Below, one piece after another: positions 1 to 8,854 of a stretch of 45,402 nt of DNA (the stretch's first letter is position 1; each line of letters opens with the position of its first letter). The notes beneath the pieces were generated by a model. It worked only from the letters and a program-made list of their open reading frames with translations, searched no databases and had not been told where the DNA came from. This DNA comes from Flavobacteriaceae bacterium (GTDB lineage: Bacteria; Bacteroidota; Bacteroidia; Flavobacteriales; Flavobacteriaceae). The translations under genes and the position numbers were made by a program. The stretch is from assembly GCA_024643425.1 (NCBI GenBank), contig JAHEMY010000009.1, forward strand, positions 1-45,402, given 5' to 3'.

Positions 1-188
1 ACTTTGTATTCACTGAAATTCTATCAATTGGACTGTTCTATGCCTTTGCCCACTATTTTATTGGTGAATATGGTGTAGAAGGGGTGGTGATTGGTCACCT
101 TATACGATATATCGTGTATTTGATCGTGGTGCTTATTTTAGTAGTCAACTACGTGCGAAGAACCTCCAAAAAAAATAGCAGCGCTTAA
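1..188 (+). CDS. C-terminal end of a membrane protein, probably a polysaccharide flippase (5' truncated)
   Basis: The reading frame is open from the window edge and ends at TAA 186-188, giving 61 residues of a C-terminus. It contains a hydrophobic hairpin around YAFAHYFIGEYGVEGVVIGH and IVYLIVVLILVVNYV, then a basic tail (RRTSKKNSSA). The pattern of a Gly-rich turn followed by a last transmembrane helix and a Lys/Arg tail resembles the end of Wzx/MATE-type flippases, including the gene immediately downstream. The stop overlaps the start of the next gene (TAATG), so the two are probably translationally coupled in one operon. The flippase assignment is inference from about 60 residues; another polytopic membrane protein of the polysaccharide locus remains possible. 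Confidence 0.55.
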   Translation, partial: FVFTEILSIGLFYAFAHYFIGEYGVEGVVIGHLIRYIVYLIVVLILVVNYVRRTSKKNSSA

Positions 189-1663
189 TGGATCAGGGAC
201 AATCGTTTAAGAGCATTTTAAAAGCTACCTCGCTCTTTGGTGGGGTGCAGGTGTTCAATATCCTTATTTCGATTGTACGTTCAAAATTTATAGCACTCTT
301 CATAGGGCCCTTAGGCATGGGAATCTCCAGCTTATTACTTTCTACCGTAGGAGTTTTAAGTGCCTTGACCAATTTAGGATTGGACCGGAGTGCTGTCAAG
401 GAAATTTCGGCTGCGAAAGAACAAAAGGCAAGCCAAACTGTCGAAAAGACGGTAGGAATTTTAAATCGGTTGGTCGTTATCACCGGATTGGTAGGAGCTT
501 TATTGATGATAATCACGTCCCCCTGGCTTAGCGAGATTGCCTTCGGAAACAGGGATTATACGTTTTCGATTATGGGGGTTTCTGCAGCCCTATTTTTTAA
601 ACAATTAACCGATGGGAAGCTTGCAATTCTTCAGGGATTACGACAATTAAAAGGCTTGGCGAAGGCCAACCTTTTGGGTAATTTCATCGGACTCCTTATT
701 ACGGTTCCGCTCTATTATTATTTTAGGATTGATGCGATTGTCCCGGCCATCATCCTTGCGGCTGCCATTAGTTTTGTGGTGACCTTTTATTATGACACAA
801 GACATGGATTAAAGGCGAATAAAAGTACCACCAAGGAAGCATTTCAATTGGGGAAACCTATGATTCAATTGGGAGTCATGCTAAGCTTGAGTAGTATAAT
901 TACGTTGATTGTCGCCTACATCATACAAATTTTTATCAGTGCTCAAGGAGGAGTGGATGAGGTTGGATTATACAATGCAGGTTTTCTAATTCTCAATACC
1001 TATGTTGGCTTGGTATTTACTGCAATGGGAACCGATTATTTCCCACGCCTTTCTGCAATCGCCGACAACCGAGAGCAAACCAATCAAACCGTATTTGAAC
1101 AAGCTTATATTGCGATTTTACTGATGGTTCCCGTGATCGTCATCTTTTTGGCTTTCGCCCCTCAAATTATTGAACTATTATACACCGAAGAGTTTTTACC
1201 CATCATTGCCCTTGTTTCATGGGGAATCTTGGGAATGCTCTTTAAAGCGGTTTCGTTTTCGATGGGTTATATCTTGATTGCAAAAGGCGATTCTCGTATG
1301 TTCATTCGAACAGCGATCGTTTTTAACGCCTTGCTCCTAACCGCTAATGTGATTGGATATACGTACGGCGGACTCAAAGGCTTGGGGATTAGTTTTTTTG
1401 TCTATTACATTCTTCATTATATAGGACTGCATTTACTTACCCGATCGATCTATCAATTTCGCTTTAATAAAGAGTTCTATCCTGTATTTATCATTAGCAT
1501 GATACTCTGTGGAGTTGCCTTTTGGATAGCGCAATGGGAGCAGGGAATGACGAGATACTTAGTGATGGGTGTGATAATTGTTATTTCTTGCCTATTTTCG
1601 TTGTATTATTTGGATCGTAAAATAGACATCAAACAATATTTAAAACGATTCTTGAAACGCTAA
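188..1663 (+). CDS. O-antigen/exopolysaccharide flippase (Wzx-like)
   Basis: This 491-residue polytopic membrane protein has about 12-14 hydrophobic segments. It begins with the amphipathic start typical of polysaccharide flippases (SILKATSLFGGVQVFNILIS), and a GPLGMG turn precedes the second helix. Length and helix distribution fit the MOP superfamily O-antigen translocases, which move undecaprenyl-linked oligosaccharides across the inner membrane before polymerisation. The ATG overlaps the stop of the upstream membrane gene, and the acyltransferase starts one base after this stop, so this is an operon. A second flippase-like C-terminus lies directly upstream, which would make a tandem pair. 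The family call is good; the exact substrate cannot be read from the sequence. Confidence 0.85.
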   Translation: MDQGQSFKSILKATSLFGGVQVFNILISIVRSKFIALFIGPLGMGISSLLLSTVGVLSALTNLGLDRSAVKEISAAKEQKASQTVEKTVGILNRLVVITGLVGALLMIITSPWLSEIAFGNRDYTFSIMGVSAALFFKQLTDGKLAILQGLRQLKGLAKANLLGNFIGLLITVPLYYYFRIDAIVPAIILAAAISFVVTFYYDTRHGLKANKSTTKEAFQLGKPMIQLGVMLSLSSIITLIVAYIIQIFISAQGGVDEVGLYNAGFLILNTYVGLVFTAMGTDYFPRLSAIADNREQTNQTVFEQAYIAILLMVPVIVIFLAFAPQIIELLYTEEFLPIIALVSWGILGMLFKAVSFSMGYILIAKGDSRMFIRTAIVFNALLLTANVIGYTYGGLKGLGISFFVYYILHYIGLHLLTRSIYQFRFNKEFYPVFIISMILCGVAFWIAQWEQGMTRYLVMGVIIVISCLFSLYYLDRKIDIKQYLKRFLKR

Positions 1664-1664
1664 T

Positions 1665-2414
1665 ATGGATGCACTGCGCGCATTATATCATCGATGGAAA
1701 CACGCCTGGAAGCTTTTTTGGGCGGTTAATTGGTGGAAAACGTATCGTTTTAATTTTAAGATGTTTCCTTCGTCCGTGGCTTTGAAACTCCCCGTAATGT
1801 TTTATGGAAGTGTAAAGTTTGGTGATATAAGCGGAACGGTAACTTTAAAGGGACCCATTAAAAAAGGGATGGTTGGATTTGGTCAGCCCTACGAACTGGT
1901 CACTCGATCCAAAGGAACCGCTGAACTCTTTTTACAAGGTGAAATTGTTTTTAACGGATATGCGCAGTTTGGGAAGGATTACTTTGTTCACGTAGGAGAA
2001 GGGGCTCGTTTGGAAATGGGAACCATGGCCTCGATGGCTTCAAATGGAAAGATAATTTGCAAGGATGAAATTGTTTTTGGCGATTATGCCCGAATGGGTT
2101 CTGAAGCCCAATTAATGGACACTAACTTTCATCAAATGTATAATACCGAAACTGGTGAGAAATATCCAATGACAGGCAAGATTCGCCTCGGGGAATATAA
2201 CTTCATCAGCAATCGTGTAACCGTGATGCAAGGAACCAAAACGCCAAACAATTGCACCATTGCTTCGAATACCTTGTGCAATAAGGACTACACGAACTTA
2301 GGAGAAAACATCTTAATAGGGGGCATTCCCGCAAAGCTTCTAAAAACAAATATCTCAAGAGATTGGAAGTCGGAAGAGGAACTCATGAAGCGCTACCTCA
2401 TACTCTATAAATAA
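1665..2414 (+). CDS. Hexapeptide-repeat (left-handed beta-helix) acyltransferase
   Basis: The 249-residue protein has an amphipathic Trp-rich N-terminus (residues 1-35), then imperfect hexapeptide turns from about 55 to 225 that would form a left-handed parallel beta-helix. The segment MDTNFHQM (151-158) holds His156, the expected catalytic histidine of the CatB/WbbJ-type acetyltransferases. The C-terminal part carries the usual ending IGGIPAKLLKTN of sugar O-acetyltransferases. The likely role is acetylation or other acylation of a sugar in the nascent surface polysaccharide. It starts one base after the flippase stop and ends 4 bases from the stop of a convergent glycosyltransferase. Donor and acceptor are unknown. 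Confidence 0.8.
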   Translation: MDALRALYHRWKHAWKLFWAVNWWKTYRFNFKMFPSSVALKLPVMFYGSVKFGDISGTVTLKGPIKKGMVGFGQPYELVTRSKGTAELFLQGEIVFNGYAQFGKDYFVHVGEGARLEMGTMASMASNGKIICKDEIVFGDYARMGSEAQLMDTNFHQMYNTETGEKYPMTGKIRLGEYNFISNRVTVMQGTKTPNNCTIASNTLCNKDYTNLGENILIGGIPAKLLKTNISRDWKSEEELMKRYLILYK

Positions 2415-2418
2415 ATTC

Positions 2419-3555
2419 TTATCGTTGCCAAGTGGCAATGTACTTTGCTGCGATGGTTTTGTAATAATGCTCCTTTTCAATAAAGGCACGGGCATTTTTA
2501 GAGATGGTCTTTAGGTTTTCAGGGTGGTCAATTAAAAAAGATAATTTTTCAACCAAATCTTTTACATTAGGCAAGGCGTTAATGGCTACCGTATTTTCTT
2601 CTAGATCATACTGTTCCAACCACTCTTTTTCGGCTCCGGTGAACACCACTTTTCCTTTCGCCATCGCTTCAAGAGCATTGTAGCCTTGGTCGTAGCCTAG
2701 CACTTGATCCATCAGAATATGAGCCTCATTGTAGGCATTGATGTATTCGTTGTAAGGCACGTCTTCAGTAGTGATTACTTTCACTCGAGCGCCATACTTT
2801 TCCCGAATAAGCGCTAAGGCCGCTTCAAAATAATCACTGCCTTTCTTGTAATAATTAGCGCGGTTAATTCCATGGAAAATTACAATAGGTCCTTCTAAAT
2901 TCAAGGGTTGGTATTGAATTATATCGGTATTGATCGGATTCGGAATTAGCCCTAAATAGTTTGAATTCCCAATCAATGGAATGTGGTAATCCAAGTCGGT
3001 TGCAATAACACCTTCCACACTACTCATTACTGCTTTGTGCAATTTCTTATAAGGAGGCGTCAGGTATTTTAAAATAGGTTCGAAGGCAGCTTTTGTCACT
3101 TTCTTTTCGAACAAAGGAGAGAGGATGGAATACCTAAACTTTTTTTCATACGCATAGGAGACACTGAGATAATCGGTTCCGCAGGAAAGCACAAAAAGCT
3201 TGTTATTATGTGCTTTTAAAAAATTTAAGACCACTTCTTCTTCACGCGGCTGAATTCCTAAGGCACTTTCATTGATTAATTGAACTACGTCAAATCCTTT
3301 TAAGGCATTGGCATGTTCAAGGAATTGATTTTTTATGGCAATGGAGGCAAGATCTATTTTGAATAAACTGAAGATGAGGTTCTTCAGTTTCATGGAAAGT
3401 CCTTTTGTATACTTTCGTTGAAACTTAATATCCACAGGGTAATTTTTAAAATAATCCCCACACCCAATCAAGGTCACTTCATGGCCTAAAGAAACTAATC
3501 CTTCTTTAAGTGAATTGTGCAGTCGGCTATACTCTCCTACTAAAAGTATCTTCAT
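2419..3555 (-). CDS. Family 4-type (GT-B) glycosyltransferase
   Basis: The 378-residue cytosolic protein begins MKILLVGEYSRLHNSLKEGL, a GT-B N-terminal Rossmann start with a Gly-rich turn. The C-terminal half contains the nucleotide-sugar region GYNALEAMAKGKVV (291-304), which matches the Glu-containing signature of GT4 enzymes (Glu296), and a short helix tail. It should transfer a sugar from an activated donor onto a lipid-linked polysaccharide precursor. It lies antisense to the flippase and acyltransferase operon and converges with it, leaving 4 bases between stop codons. Its start is divergent from the next glycosyltransferase. Donor and acceptor sugars cannot be predicted. Confidence 0.8.
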   Translation of the reverse strand: MKILLVGEYSRLHNSLKEGLVSLGHEVTLIGCGDYFKNYPVDIKFQRKYTKGLSMKLKNLIFSLFKIDLASIAIKNQFLEHANALKGFDVVQLINESALGIQPREEEVVLNFLKAHNNKLFVLSCGTDYLSVSYAYEKKFRYSILSPLFEKKVTKAAFEPILKYLTPPYKKLHKAVMSSVEGVIATDLDYHIPLIGNSNYLGLIPNPINTDIIQYQPLNLEGPIVIFHGINRANYYKKGSDYFEAALALIREKYGARVKVITTEDVPYNEYINAYNEAHILMDQVLGYDQGYNALEAMAKGKVVFTGAEKEWLEQYDLEENTVAINALPNVKDLVEKLSFLIDHPENLKTISKNARAFIEKEHYYKTIAAKYIATWQR

Positions 3556-3562
3556 ATCTTTG
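3555..3562 (+). promoter_or_regulatory. Bacteroidota-type -7 box (TATCTTTG) for the glycosyltransferase at 3585
   Basis: TATCTTTG fits the TAnnTTTG element used by the main sigma factor of Bacteroidota. It sits 22 bases before the TTG start at 3585 and touches the start codon of the divergent glycosyltransferase. No clear TTG/TTTG -33 box is visible at the right distance, so this is a moderate call. Confidence 0.45.
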
Positions 3563-3584
3563 TTAAGACCACTAAGGTAACTAT

Positions 3585-4691
3585 TTGAACGAAGTTAAAA
3601 ATACAAAAGTATGCCTCGTATCTATTTCTCTGGGAAGCGGAGGAGCAGAACGATCGGTTTCCATTCTTTCCAGAATGCTTGTGGGCCTTGGTTTTGAGGT
3701 AAGTATTGTACTTCTGAATAATGAGATAGAATATCCTTACAAGGGCACCATTTTCAATTTGGGTGTATTAAAAACAGGGAAGGACAATCTATTTAAGAGA
3801 ATGATGCGGTTTCGGGCATTTCGTTCGTTTCTGAAGAAGGAGCAATTCGATGTTATTATTGATCATCGTTCAAAGAACCAGTACCAACGAGAGGTTTTTT
3901 ATAAGAAATACCTCTACCGCCAATTTAAAACCATCTATGTAACGCACAGCTCAAGTGTTTCTTTATCGCTTACCGAAGCACCGGAGAAATTCGCTGCCCT
4001 TTGTAATTCGAATGTTTATAATGTTGCGGTTTCTAAATTTATCGAATCTCAATTGTTCGAGAAATATCAAATTGAACATCGGGTGACCATACCAAATGCT
4101 TACGATGAAGAGTGGTTGCAAAATAATTCAGGAATCTTGCCCGAAGTTTTATTGAACAAGAAATACCTGCTGTTTTATGGTCGGCTCGAGGATGAAGTCA
4201 AAGATCTTAGTTTCTTATTAAATGCTTTTGAAGCTTCCAAACTTTTCACCGATGAGATCTACTTGGTGATTATGGGCGATGGAGCCGATCGGGAAATGCT
4301 TGAAGCGAAGGCAAAAGCATTAAAATCGAATACACACATTGTATTCATTGGCCATCATCCTGCTCCCCAAGTAATTGTAAAAGGAGCACATGCAGTATGC
4401 CTCACTAGTTTTTTTGAAGGGTTTCCCATGGTTCTTATCGAAGCACTGGCGTTGGGAGTGCCCGTGGTTTCTTTGGATATCGATTCGGGACCTTCAGAAA
4501 TAATTAAGGATGGAATGAATGGATTGCTAGTGAAAGAGAGAAATATTGCTACTTTTGCGAAGGCATTAATTGAAATAGCCACCAATGAAGAGCGTTATCA
4601 ATCGATGAAGGCAAATGCCGGAAAATCGGTACAGGCCTATTCGATGGATGAGATTGCCCAACATTGGAAAAAACTATTGACCCATGAGTGA
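3585..4691 (+). CDS. GT4-type glycosyltransferase (TTG start)
   Basis: The 368-residue GT-B enzyme has the N-terminal motif LVSISLGSGGAERSV (11-25), seen in many family 4 transferases, and the E-x7-E signature SFFEGFPMVLIEALALGVPV with Glu278 and Glu286. It probably adds a sugar to the lipid-linked repeat unit of the surface polysaccharide. The start is TTG at 3585: an in-frame TAA at 3573 rules out anything longer, and no ATG lies before the conserved Rossmann strand. An AAGG stretch lies just upstream of the TTG. Its 3' end overlaps the cupin gene by 8 bases, so the two are probably coupled. Confidence 0.82.
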   Translation: MNEVKNTKVCLVSISLGSGGAERSVSILSRMLVGLGFEVSIVLLNNEIEYPYKGTIFNLGVLKTGKDNLFKRMMRFRAFRSFLKKEQFDVIIDHRSKNQYQREVFYKKYLYRQFKTIYVTHSSSVSLSLTEAPEKFAALCNSNVYNVAVSKFIESQLFEKYQIEHRVTIPNAYDEEWLQNNSGILPEVLLNKKYLLFYGRLEDEVKDLSFLLNAFEASKLFTDEIYLVIMGDGADREMLEAKAKALKSNTHIVFIGHHPAPQVIVKGAHAVCLTSFFEGFPMVLIEALALGVPVVSLDIDSGPSEIIKDGMNGLLVKERNIATFAKALIEIATNEERYQSMKANAGKSVQAYSMDEIAQHWKKLLTHE

Positions 4692-5097
4692 CACTTCACT
4701 TCAACAAATTGAATTACTCGACATTCCTAAAATTGAGGATCCTCGAGGAAATTTAGCGGTGATTGAAAAAAACACCTTGCCTTACTCGGTAAAGCGGGTG
4801 TATTATTTGTACGATGTCCCTAGCAATGCTGCTCGTGGAGGGCACGCTCATATAGAGCAACTAGAATGCCTGATTGCACTAAGTGGAAGTTTTTCGGTGG
4901 TGTTGGACGACGGACAAGAAAAAAAATCATTCGTACTTAATAAGCCTAACAAAGCATTATTGATTCCTACCGGTATTTGGAGAGAACTCGAAGATTTTTC
5001 TTCCGGTGCGGTGTGTTTAGTGCTTTCTTCGGGAGAATTTCTTGAAAGTGATTACATTCGATCCTACAACGACTTCCTAGCGTTTAAAAAGAAGTAG
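4684..5097 (+). CDS. WxcM/FdtA-type cupin, probable dTDP-4-keto-6-deoxyhexose 3,4-ketoisomerase
   Basis: This 137-residue single-domain cupin matches the FdtA/QdtA/WxcM family in length and motifs. After a conserved EDPRGNLAVIE start comes RGGHAH (51-56), whose histidines His54 and His56 correspond to the catalytic pair of the ketoisomerases. IPTGIWRELEDFS follows, and then the C-terminal SDYIRSYNDFL that ends many family members. These enzymes convert dTDP-4-keto-6-deoxyglucose to the 3-keto isomer on the way to 3-amino-3,6-dideoxy sugars such as Fuc3NAc or Qui3NAc. The partner aminotransferase and acetyltransferase are not in the window. It overlaps the upstream glycosyltransferase by 8 bases and the convergent GT2 gene by 14 bases. 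Confidence 0.85.
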   Translation: MSDTSLQQIELLDIPKIEDPRGNLAVIEKNTLPYSVKRVYYLYDVPSNAARGGHAHIEQLECLIALSGSFSVVLDDGQEKKSFVLNKPNKALLIPTGIWRELEDFSSGAVCLVLSSGEFLESDYIRSYNDFLAFKKK

Positions 5098-6037
5098 TTC
5101 GAATTCCGAGTTTTTCCAAACCTGATTTTAGTTTCACAAATAATGATAGGACCGGTCTGGGCAGATTTAGTAAAAATCGTTGCTTAGCGTTAAGGTGATC
5201 GCGATTCAGCTTGGATATATATTCTTTAAAAGTGTTTTCATCACCTGCAAATCGGTGTTGAAGCGCAAACGAATAACGATTTAGATCCAAGTATTTCTTC
5301 AAAAATTGATTCTTTGTGGCCTCGTCCTCATACCGATCCAAATCCATGAAGTTGCGATCCAGCGTTGGGCTGTTTGAAATTCGATTGCTCCCTTGAAGGT
5401 TGTGGCTGGCGGAAATTCGATTGGAGAACACCAACGGTGCCTTCAGGGCTGCGCGCAACCATAAGTCGGTGTCTTCTCCCGCTCCCATGGTGATGCTTGT
5501 ATCAAAACCATTCAGCGCTTGAAAAAACGATTTTTCAAAACACACGGCAGAGGTCCAGGCAAGGCAATCGACCAATGAATTTTCAAAAAAATTGCTCACG
5601 GGACCTTTCCATTCAGGTCCTTTGTTCAAAATGGGAGCTATCATGGATGAAACCAATTGATCGTTAAATCGCTTTTCATAGGCGGTTGCGTACCAAGATC
5701 CCTCCGGATGAGTATCGATTAATTCTTTTAGGTCTTCAAGATGATATGGATACCAATAATCGTCGGCATCGAGAAATACAACATACTGGCTTTCTGCCTT
5801 TTCTACCCCAAAATTTCGAGTTGGGGCCACGCCTTCATTGGCTTTTGTAAAAATACGGTGTTGCTTGGTGGCATGCGAACGCGCAATTTCCAAACTTCGA
5901 TCGGTAGAACCATCGTCTACGATCACCACTTCAAAATTCTGGAACGATTGCAAGGAAAGACTTTTCAGCGTGTTCGCAATATCACGCTCTTTGTTATAAA
6001 GAGGTATAATTACCGAGAAAAAAGGGTTTTCTGTCAT
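5084..6037 (-). CDS. Family 2 (GT-A) glycosyltransferase
   Basis: The 317-residue protein opens with the GT2 core FFSVIIPLYNKERDI. DDGS follows at 41-44, then the metal-binding FLDADD with Asp90 and Asp92 (DxD-like). The NEGVAPTRNFGVEKA segment (67-81) is typical of the family. A C-terminal extension of about 100 residues is less conserved in appearance and has no obvious transmembrane helix, so this is a soluble or peripheral enzyme acting at the cytosolic face of the inner membrane. It converges with and overlaps the cupin gene by 14 bases. It is the last recognisable gene of the polysaccharide locus on this side. Confidence 0.85.
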   Translation of the reverse strand: MTENPFFSVIIPLYNKERDIANTLKSLSLQSFQNFEVVIVDDGSTDRSLEIARSHATKQHRIFTKANEGVAPTRNFGVEKAESQYVVFLDADDYWYPYHLEDLKELIDTHPEGSWYATAYEKRFNDQLVSSMIAPILNKGPEWKGPVSNFFENSLVDCLAWTSAVCFEKSFFQALNGFDTSITMGAGEDTDLWLRAALKAPLVFSNRISASHNLQGSNRISNSPTLDRNFMDLDRYEDEATKNQFLKKYLDLNRYSFALQHRFAGDENTFKEYISKLNRDHLNAKQRFLLNLPRPVLSLFVKLKSGLEKLGIRTTSF

Positions 6038-6128
6038 CGCAATAAATGATGCTGTCGCAAAAGTTTCTGAATCGCTAAATTACCATTTTTAAAAAAAGAA
6101 GTGCTTAATTTTTTAGTACATTAGGAGA

Positions 6129-7508
6129 ATGCAACATTTAAGAACAATAGGCTGTTTCTTCACCGTTTTACTGTTTTTGGTTCATTCGGTCTATGCGCAA
6201 ACACGTGAAAAACGTTTTGAGCCGAACGATTATGGTACTACGGCAAAGATCACTCCCAATAAGGGTTTGGATGTATCGTTGGATTATTTAGATTTTCTGG
6301 GTCTACCCAAAGCCTGGTATTATACAACAGGCAGAAGGGATATTTCAGTAGGAATATCCGATGCTTTCGTGGATTCTACCGATGTTGAATTCAGAGGAAA
6401 AACGAAAGTATTTAGAAAGTCACCGCTTGTAAAAGGTCACGGGATGGGAGTAGCTTCCATTGCTGCAGCTCAAGGAGATAATGCTTTTGGGGTTCCCGGA
6501 ATCTGTTACGACTGTTCAATTTCCACCACTACTTATGGCGACTTTTTACACTTCGATGCTCTCATGGAATTATCTAGAGCCGGGGTAAAAGTGATTAATT
6601 GTAGTTGGGTAGGGGTAGCAAATTATAAAAAGGCTCAGGACAGTATTGATAAAATGTTTCGAAACGGAACCGTCATCGTAGCAGGGGCAGGAAATAAGAG
6701 CTGGAAAATTTCACAAGGGAATTTGCGGTATTATCCTGCATCCTATGACCATGTTATTTCTGTGGCCTCCGCGATGTATAAATACCCGGAGCCCTTGGAT
6801 AATTTAAACTACGAAGAAAAAAACGGTCATCCGTATGTTGAAAATATTCGCGGTTATGTTGGGCGCACCGCCGGATTTCTAAATCACGATGAATCCAAAC
6901 CTTTGCGCATATACCCTGCTTCCACGTCAACTTTAAATGAATTTGTGGACATATTAGCTCCTACGGTAGGAGTTTTTCGATACAGTAAATATGCTTTGGA
7001 AAAAGAGACAGAAATGGTCTCCTTCGAAGCGACCTCCACCGCAACGCCTTTTGTCACGGGGACTATCGGACTCATGTTTTCGCTCTATCCCTGTTTGCCT
7101 GTTGATGAGGTGGAATCTATTCTGAAAATCACTTCCATGAATATCGATGATATCGAGGTCAATAAACCTTATGCGGGAATGTATGGCGCCGGTATATTAC
7201 AAACCGGAGATGCTGTTGAAATGGTTTATCAGTTAAACAACCCGAAAGAAACCGCCTATATTCAAAATCAGAAATTTAGTCGTTGGGATTTTAAAATCAC
7301 CGCTCATTCAAAAGCTGTCGTTATTCGAAATCAAAAATTTACCGAAAAATCGACACTGGATTTAATTGCAAAGAATCAAATTGTCGTTCAACCAAATACG
7401 CAGCTTAAACCGGGGAAAGAAGGAAGGATTCATTTAAAAATTGAGCCGGAAATAAAGAAAGAGTGCGATTTAGTACTTAGGGATCCTAGTATTTTAAATA
7501 ATAATTAA
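6129..7508 (+). CDS. Secreted S8-family (subtilisin-like) serine protease
   Basis: The 459-residue protein has a cleavable signal peptide (hydrophobic residues 8-22, cleavage near VYA-Q). The peptidase S8 triad can be placed: Asp78 in VGISDAFVD, His104 in KGHGMGVAS, and Ser303 in FEATSTATPFVTG. Asn189 in VAGAGNKS is the oxyanion-hole residue. The usual GTSMAAP serine motif is replaced by ATSTATP, as in many Bacteroidota subtilases. The last 80 residues look like a small beta domain, and there is no obvious T9SS C-terminal signal. The protein is probably periplasmic or surface-exposed. Its stop overlaps that of ftsE on the other strand. The substrate is unknown. Confidence 0.85.
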   Translation: MQHLRTIGCFFTVLLFLVHSVYAQTREKRFEPNDYGTTAKITPNKGLDVSLDYLDFLGLPKAWYYTTGRRDISVGISDAFVDSTDVEFRGKTKVFRKSPLVKGHGMGVASIAAAQGDNAFGVPGICYDCSISTTTYGDFLHFDALMELSRAGVKVINCSWVGVANYKKAQDSIDKMFRNGTVIVAGAGNKSWKISQGNLRYYPASYDHVISVASAMYKYPEPLDNLNYEEKNGHPYVENIRGYVGRTAGFLNHDESKPLRIYPASTSTLNEFVDILAPTVGVFRYSKYALEKETEMVSFEATSTATPFVTGTIGLMFSLYPCLPVDEVESILKITSMNIDDIEVNKPYAGMYGAGILQTGDAVEMVYQLNNPKETAYIQNQKFSRWDFKITAHSKAVVIRNQKFTEKSTLDLIAKNQIVVQPNTQLKPGKEGRIHLKIEPEIKKECDLVLRDPSILNNN

Positions 7509-8188
7509 ACGGTTTTTTGAACCACTTCAAAAATTTGGTGATCGTCACATTTTAAAGTCTTCGAAGGATATTTTAGAATCAATGCATAGTCGTGGGTTGC
7601 CATTAAAATGGTATTGCCGTTCTTGTTGATTTCTTGGAGCACTTGCATCACTTCCACACTGGTTTGCGGATCGAGATTTCCGGTGGGCTCATCGGCAAGG
7701 ATTAATTCGGGATCGTTTAACAATGCACGGGCAATACCAACACGTTGTTGTTCTCCTCCTGATAGCTGATAAGGATACTTGAAGCTTTTGCTTTTCATGC
7801 CCACCTTATCTAAAACCGAATCGATCTTCTGATCCATAGCTGCTTTGTCTTTCCACCCGGTCGCATGCAGCACAAACAGCAAATTGTCTTTTATAGTGCG
7901 ATCGTTGAGAAGTTTAAAATCCTGAAATACTACGCCCAATTTTCGCCGTAAAAAGGGAATGTCTTTTTCTTTCAAGGTGGTAAGATCGAAGCCCACAATC
8001 GTTCCTTCGCCTTTTTGTAAAGGAAGGTCTCCGTAAAGTGTTTTCATAAAACTACTTTTACCACTTCCGGTTTTACCAATAAGATAAACAAATTCACCTT
8101 TGTCGATCGAAACACTTACATCGTCAAGAATTAGGCTTTCTCTTTGGAAAATAGATGCGTTTTTTAGTTCTAAAACAGCTTGCGACAT
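7505..8188 (-). CDS. ftsE: FtsE-type ABC transporter ATP-binding protein
   Basis: The 227-residue ATPase has every ABC motif: Walker [10 protein letters not shown] (38-46), Q-loop Gln89, signature LSGGEQ (142-147), Walker B ILADEP with catalytic Glu167, and switch His199. The stretch [17 protein letters not shown] closely resembles FtsE rather than LolD, which supports a cell-division role. FtsE with FtsX activates septal peptidoglycan hydrolases at the inner membrane. No ftsX is adjacent, and Bacteroidota often encode it elsewhere. A TACATTTG box lies 21 bases before the ATG. The gene converges with the subtilase, and the two stops share TTAA (7505-7508). Confidence 0.85.
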   Translation of the reverse strand: MSQAVLELKNASIFQRESLILDDVSVSIDKGEFVYLIGKTGSGKSSFMKTLYGDLPLQKGEGTIVGFDLTTLKEKDIPFLRRKLGVVFQDFKLLNDRTIKDNLLFVLHATGWKDKAAMDQKIDSVLDKVGMKSKSFKYPYQLSGGEQQRVGIARALLNDPELILADEPTGNLDPQTSVEVMQVLQEINKNGNTILMATHDYALILKYPSKTLKCDDHQIFEVVQKTV

Positions 8189-8209
8189 GAATAAAGTTTT
8201 ATGCTAGGT

Positions 8210-8217
8210 CAAATGTA
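8210..8217 (-). promoter_or_regulatory. -7 box (TACATTTG) of the ftsE promoter
   Basis: Read on the minus strand, TACATTTG matches TAnnTTTG and ends 21 bases before the ftsE ATG, predicting a transcript start near 8205. No convincing -33 TTTG is seen. Confidence 0.5.
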
Positions 8218-8231
8218 CAAAAGTGAGCGTA

Positions 8232-8708
8232 TTAATCCCGTGACGAGCTGACTTTTTCCACTTGTAATTTGAGTGTTTCAATTTCTTGCTGCTGTTCGAG
8301 CGTATAGAGGGTAAGCTCTTCAATTTTTTTCAACAATAAAAGGTTGAATTCCTTTAGTTGAATACCTTCTTCATTCATTGTTTCTGCGGAAGGAACTTCG
8401 GGTAAGTGATAATTGTTTTTTATAAATTGTTCTAAATCCTTCAACGACATTCGCTCATAGCCGGGCTGAAGTTCTGAAGAACCCGTATAATAAGATTCAA
8501 AAACATAGTCGGGTGCTACGGCACCGTTCAAATCGACCTTAACTTCTTGGGTATGAATCTTTCCTTTTACCGTGAGTAATTCATCCGGGGATTTCGTGCC
8601 GATGCCAATTTTTCCGTTTTTCTCAGTGATGGTGGAAAAATTTCCAGGCTGTGCTGCACAGCCAAAGGATACTGAGAAGGCTATAACTATTAACATTAGG
8701 TTCTTCAT
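8232..8708 (-). CDS. Exported tail-fibre-like/coiled-coil protein of Bacteroidota type
   Basis: With the ATG at 8708 the product has 158 residues and starts with a signal sequence (MKNLMLIVIAFSVSFGC). Cys17 could be lipidated, or cleavage could follow the nearby AAQ. A longer frame to TTG 8762 would bury this signal and is not preferred. The body has the NGKIGIGTKSPDELLTVKG element found in many Bacteroidota exported repeat/tail-fibre-like proteins. It then has YHLPEVPSAETMNEEGIQLK and a C-terminal coiled coil rich in Leu, Glu and Gln. That ending resembles the chaperone/trimerisation stalk of phage tail-fibre proteins, but nothing here suggests a prophage. The function is unknown; a surface role is likely. 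Confidence 0.7.
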   Translation of the reverse strand: MKNLMLIVIAFSVSFGCAAQPGNFSTITEKNGKIGIGTKSPDELLTVKGKIHTQEVKVDLNGAVAPDYVFESYYTGSSELQPGYERMSLKDLEQFIKNNYHLPEVPSAETMNEEGIQLKEFNLLLLKKIEELTLYTLEQQQEIETLKLQVEKVSSSRD

Positions 8709-8854
8709 AACAAATGTAATTTTGGTTTTATCTGACTTTAAAAATACAGTAATTTTCGGCAACTAAATTTACAAGGCTCCATATACGTATTTCCGGAATA
8801 TGCCGTTTAGTAGTACAGGTAATTTAAGCAATCACAGCCCAAAATCGTTTAAAC

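Noticed and set aside
6123-6127. AGGAG as Shine-Dalgarno site of the first subtilase gene
   Set aside because: It ends one base before the ATG, too close to act as a ribosome-binding site.
8232-8708. Prophage remnant suggested by the tail-fibre-like protein
   Set aside because: It has its own signal sequence, is a common Bacteroidota exported protein type, and no other phage gene is near.
8711-8718. TACATTTG on the minus strand as promoter of the tail-fibre-like gene
   Set aside because: It ends only two bases before the ATG and has no -33 box, so the start would fall inside the start codon; left undecided and not listed.
8709-8762. TTG 8762 start for the tail-fibre-like protein
   Set aside because: It would bury the signal peptide that begins at ATG 8708.
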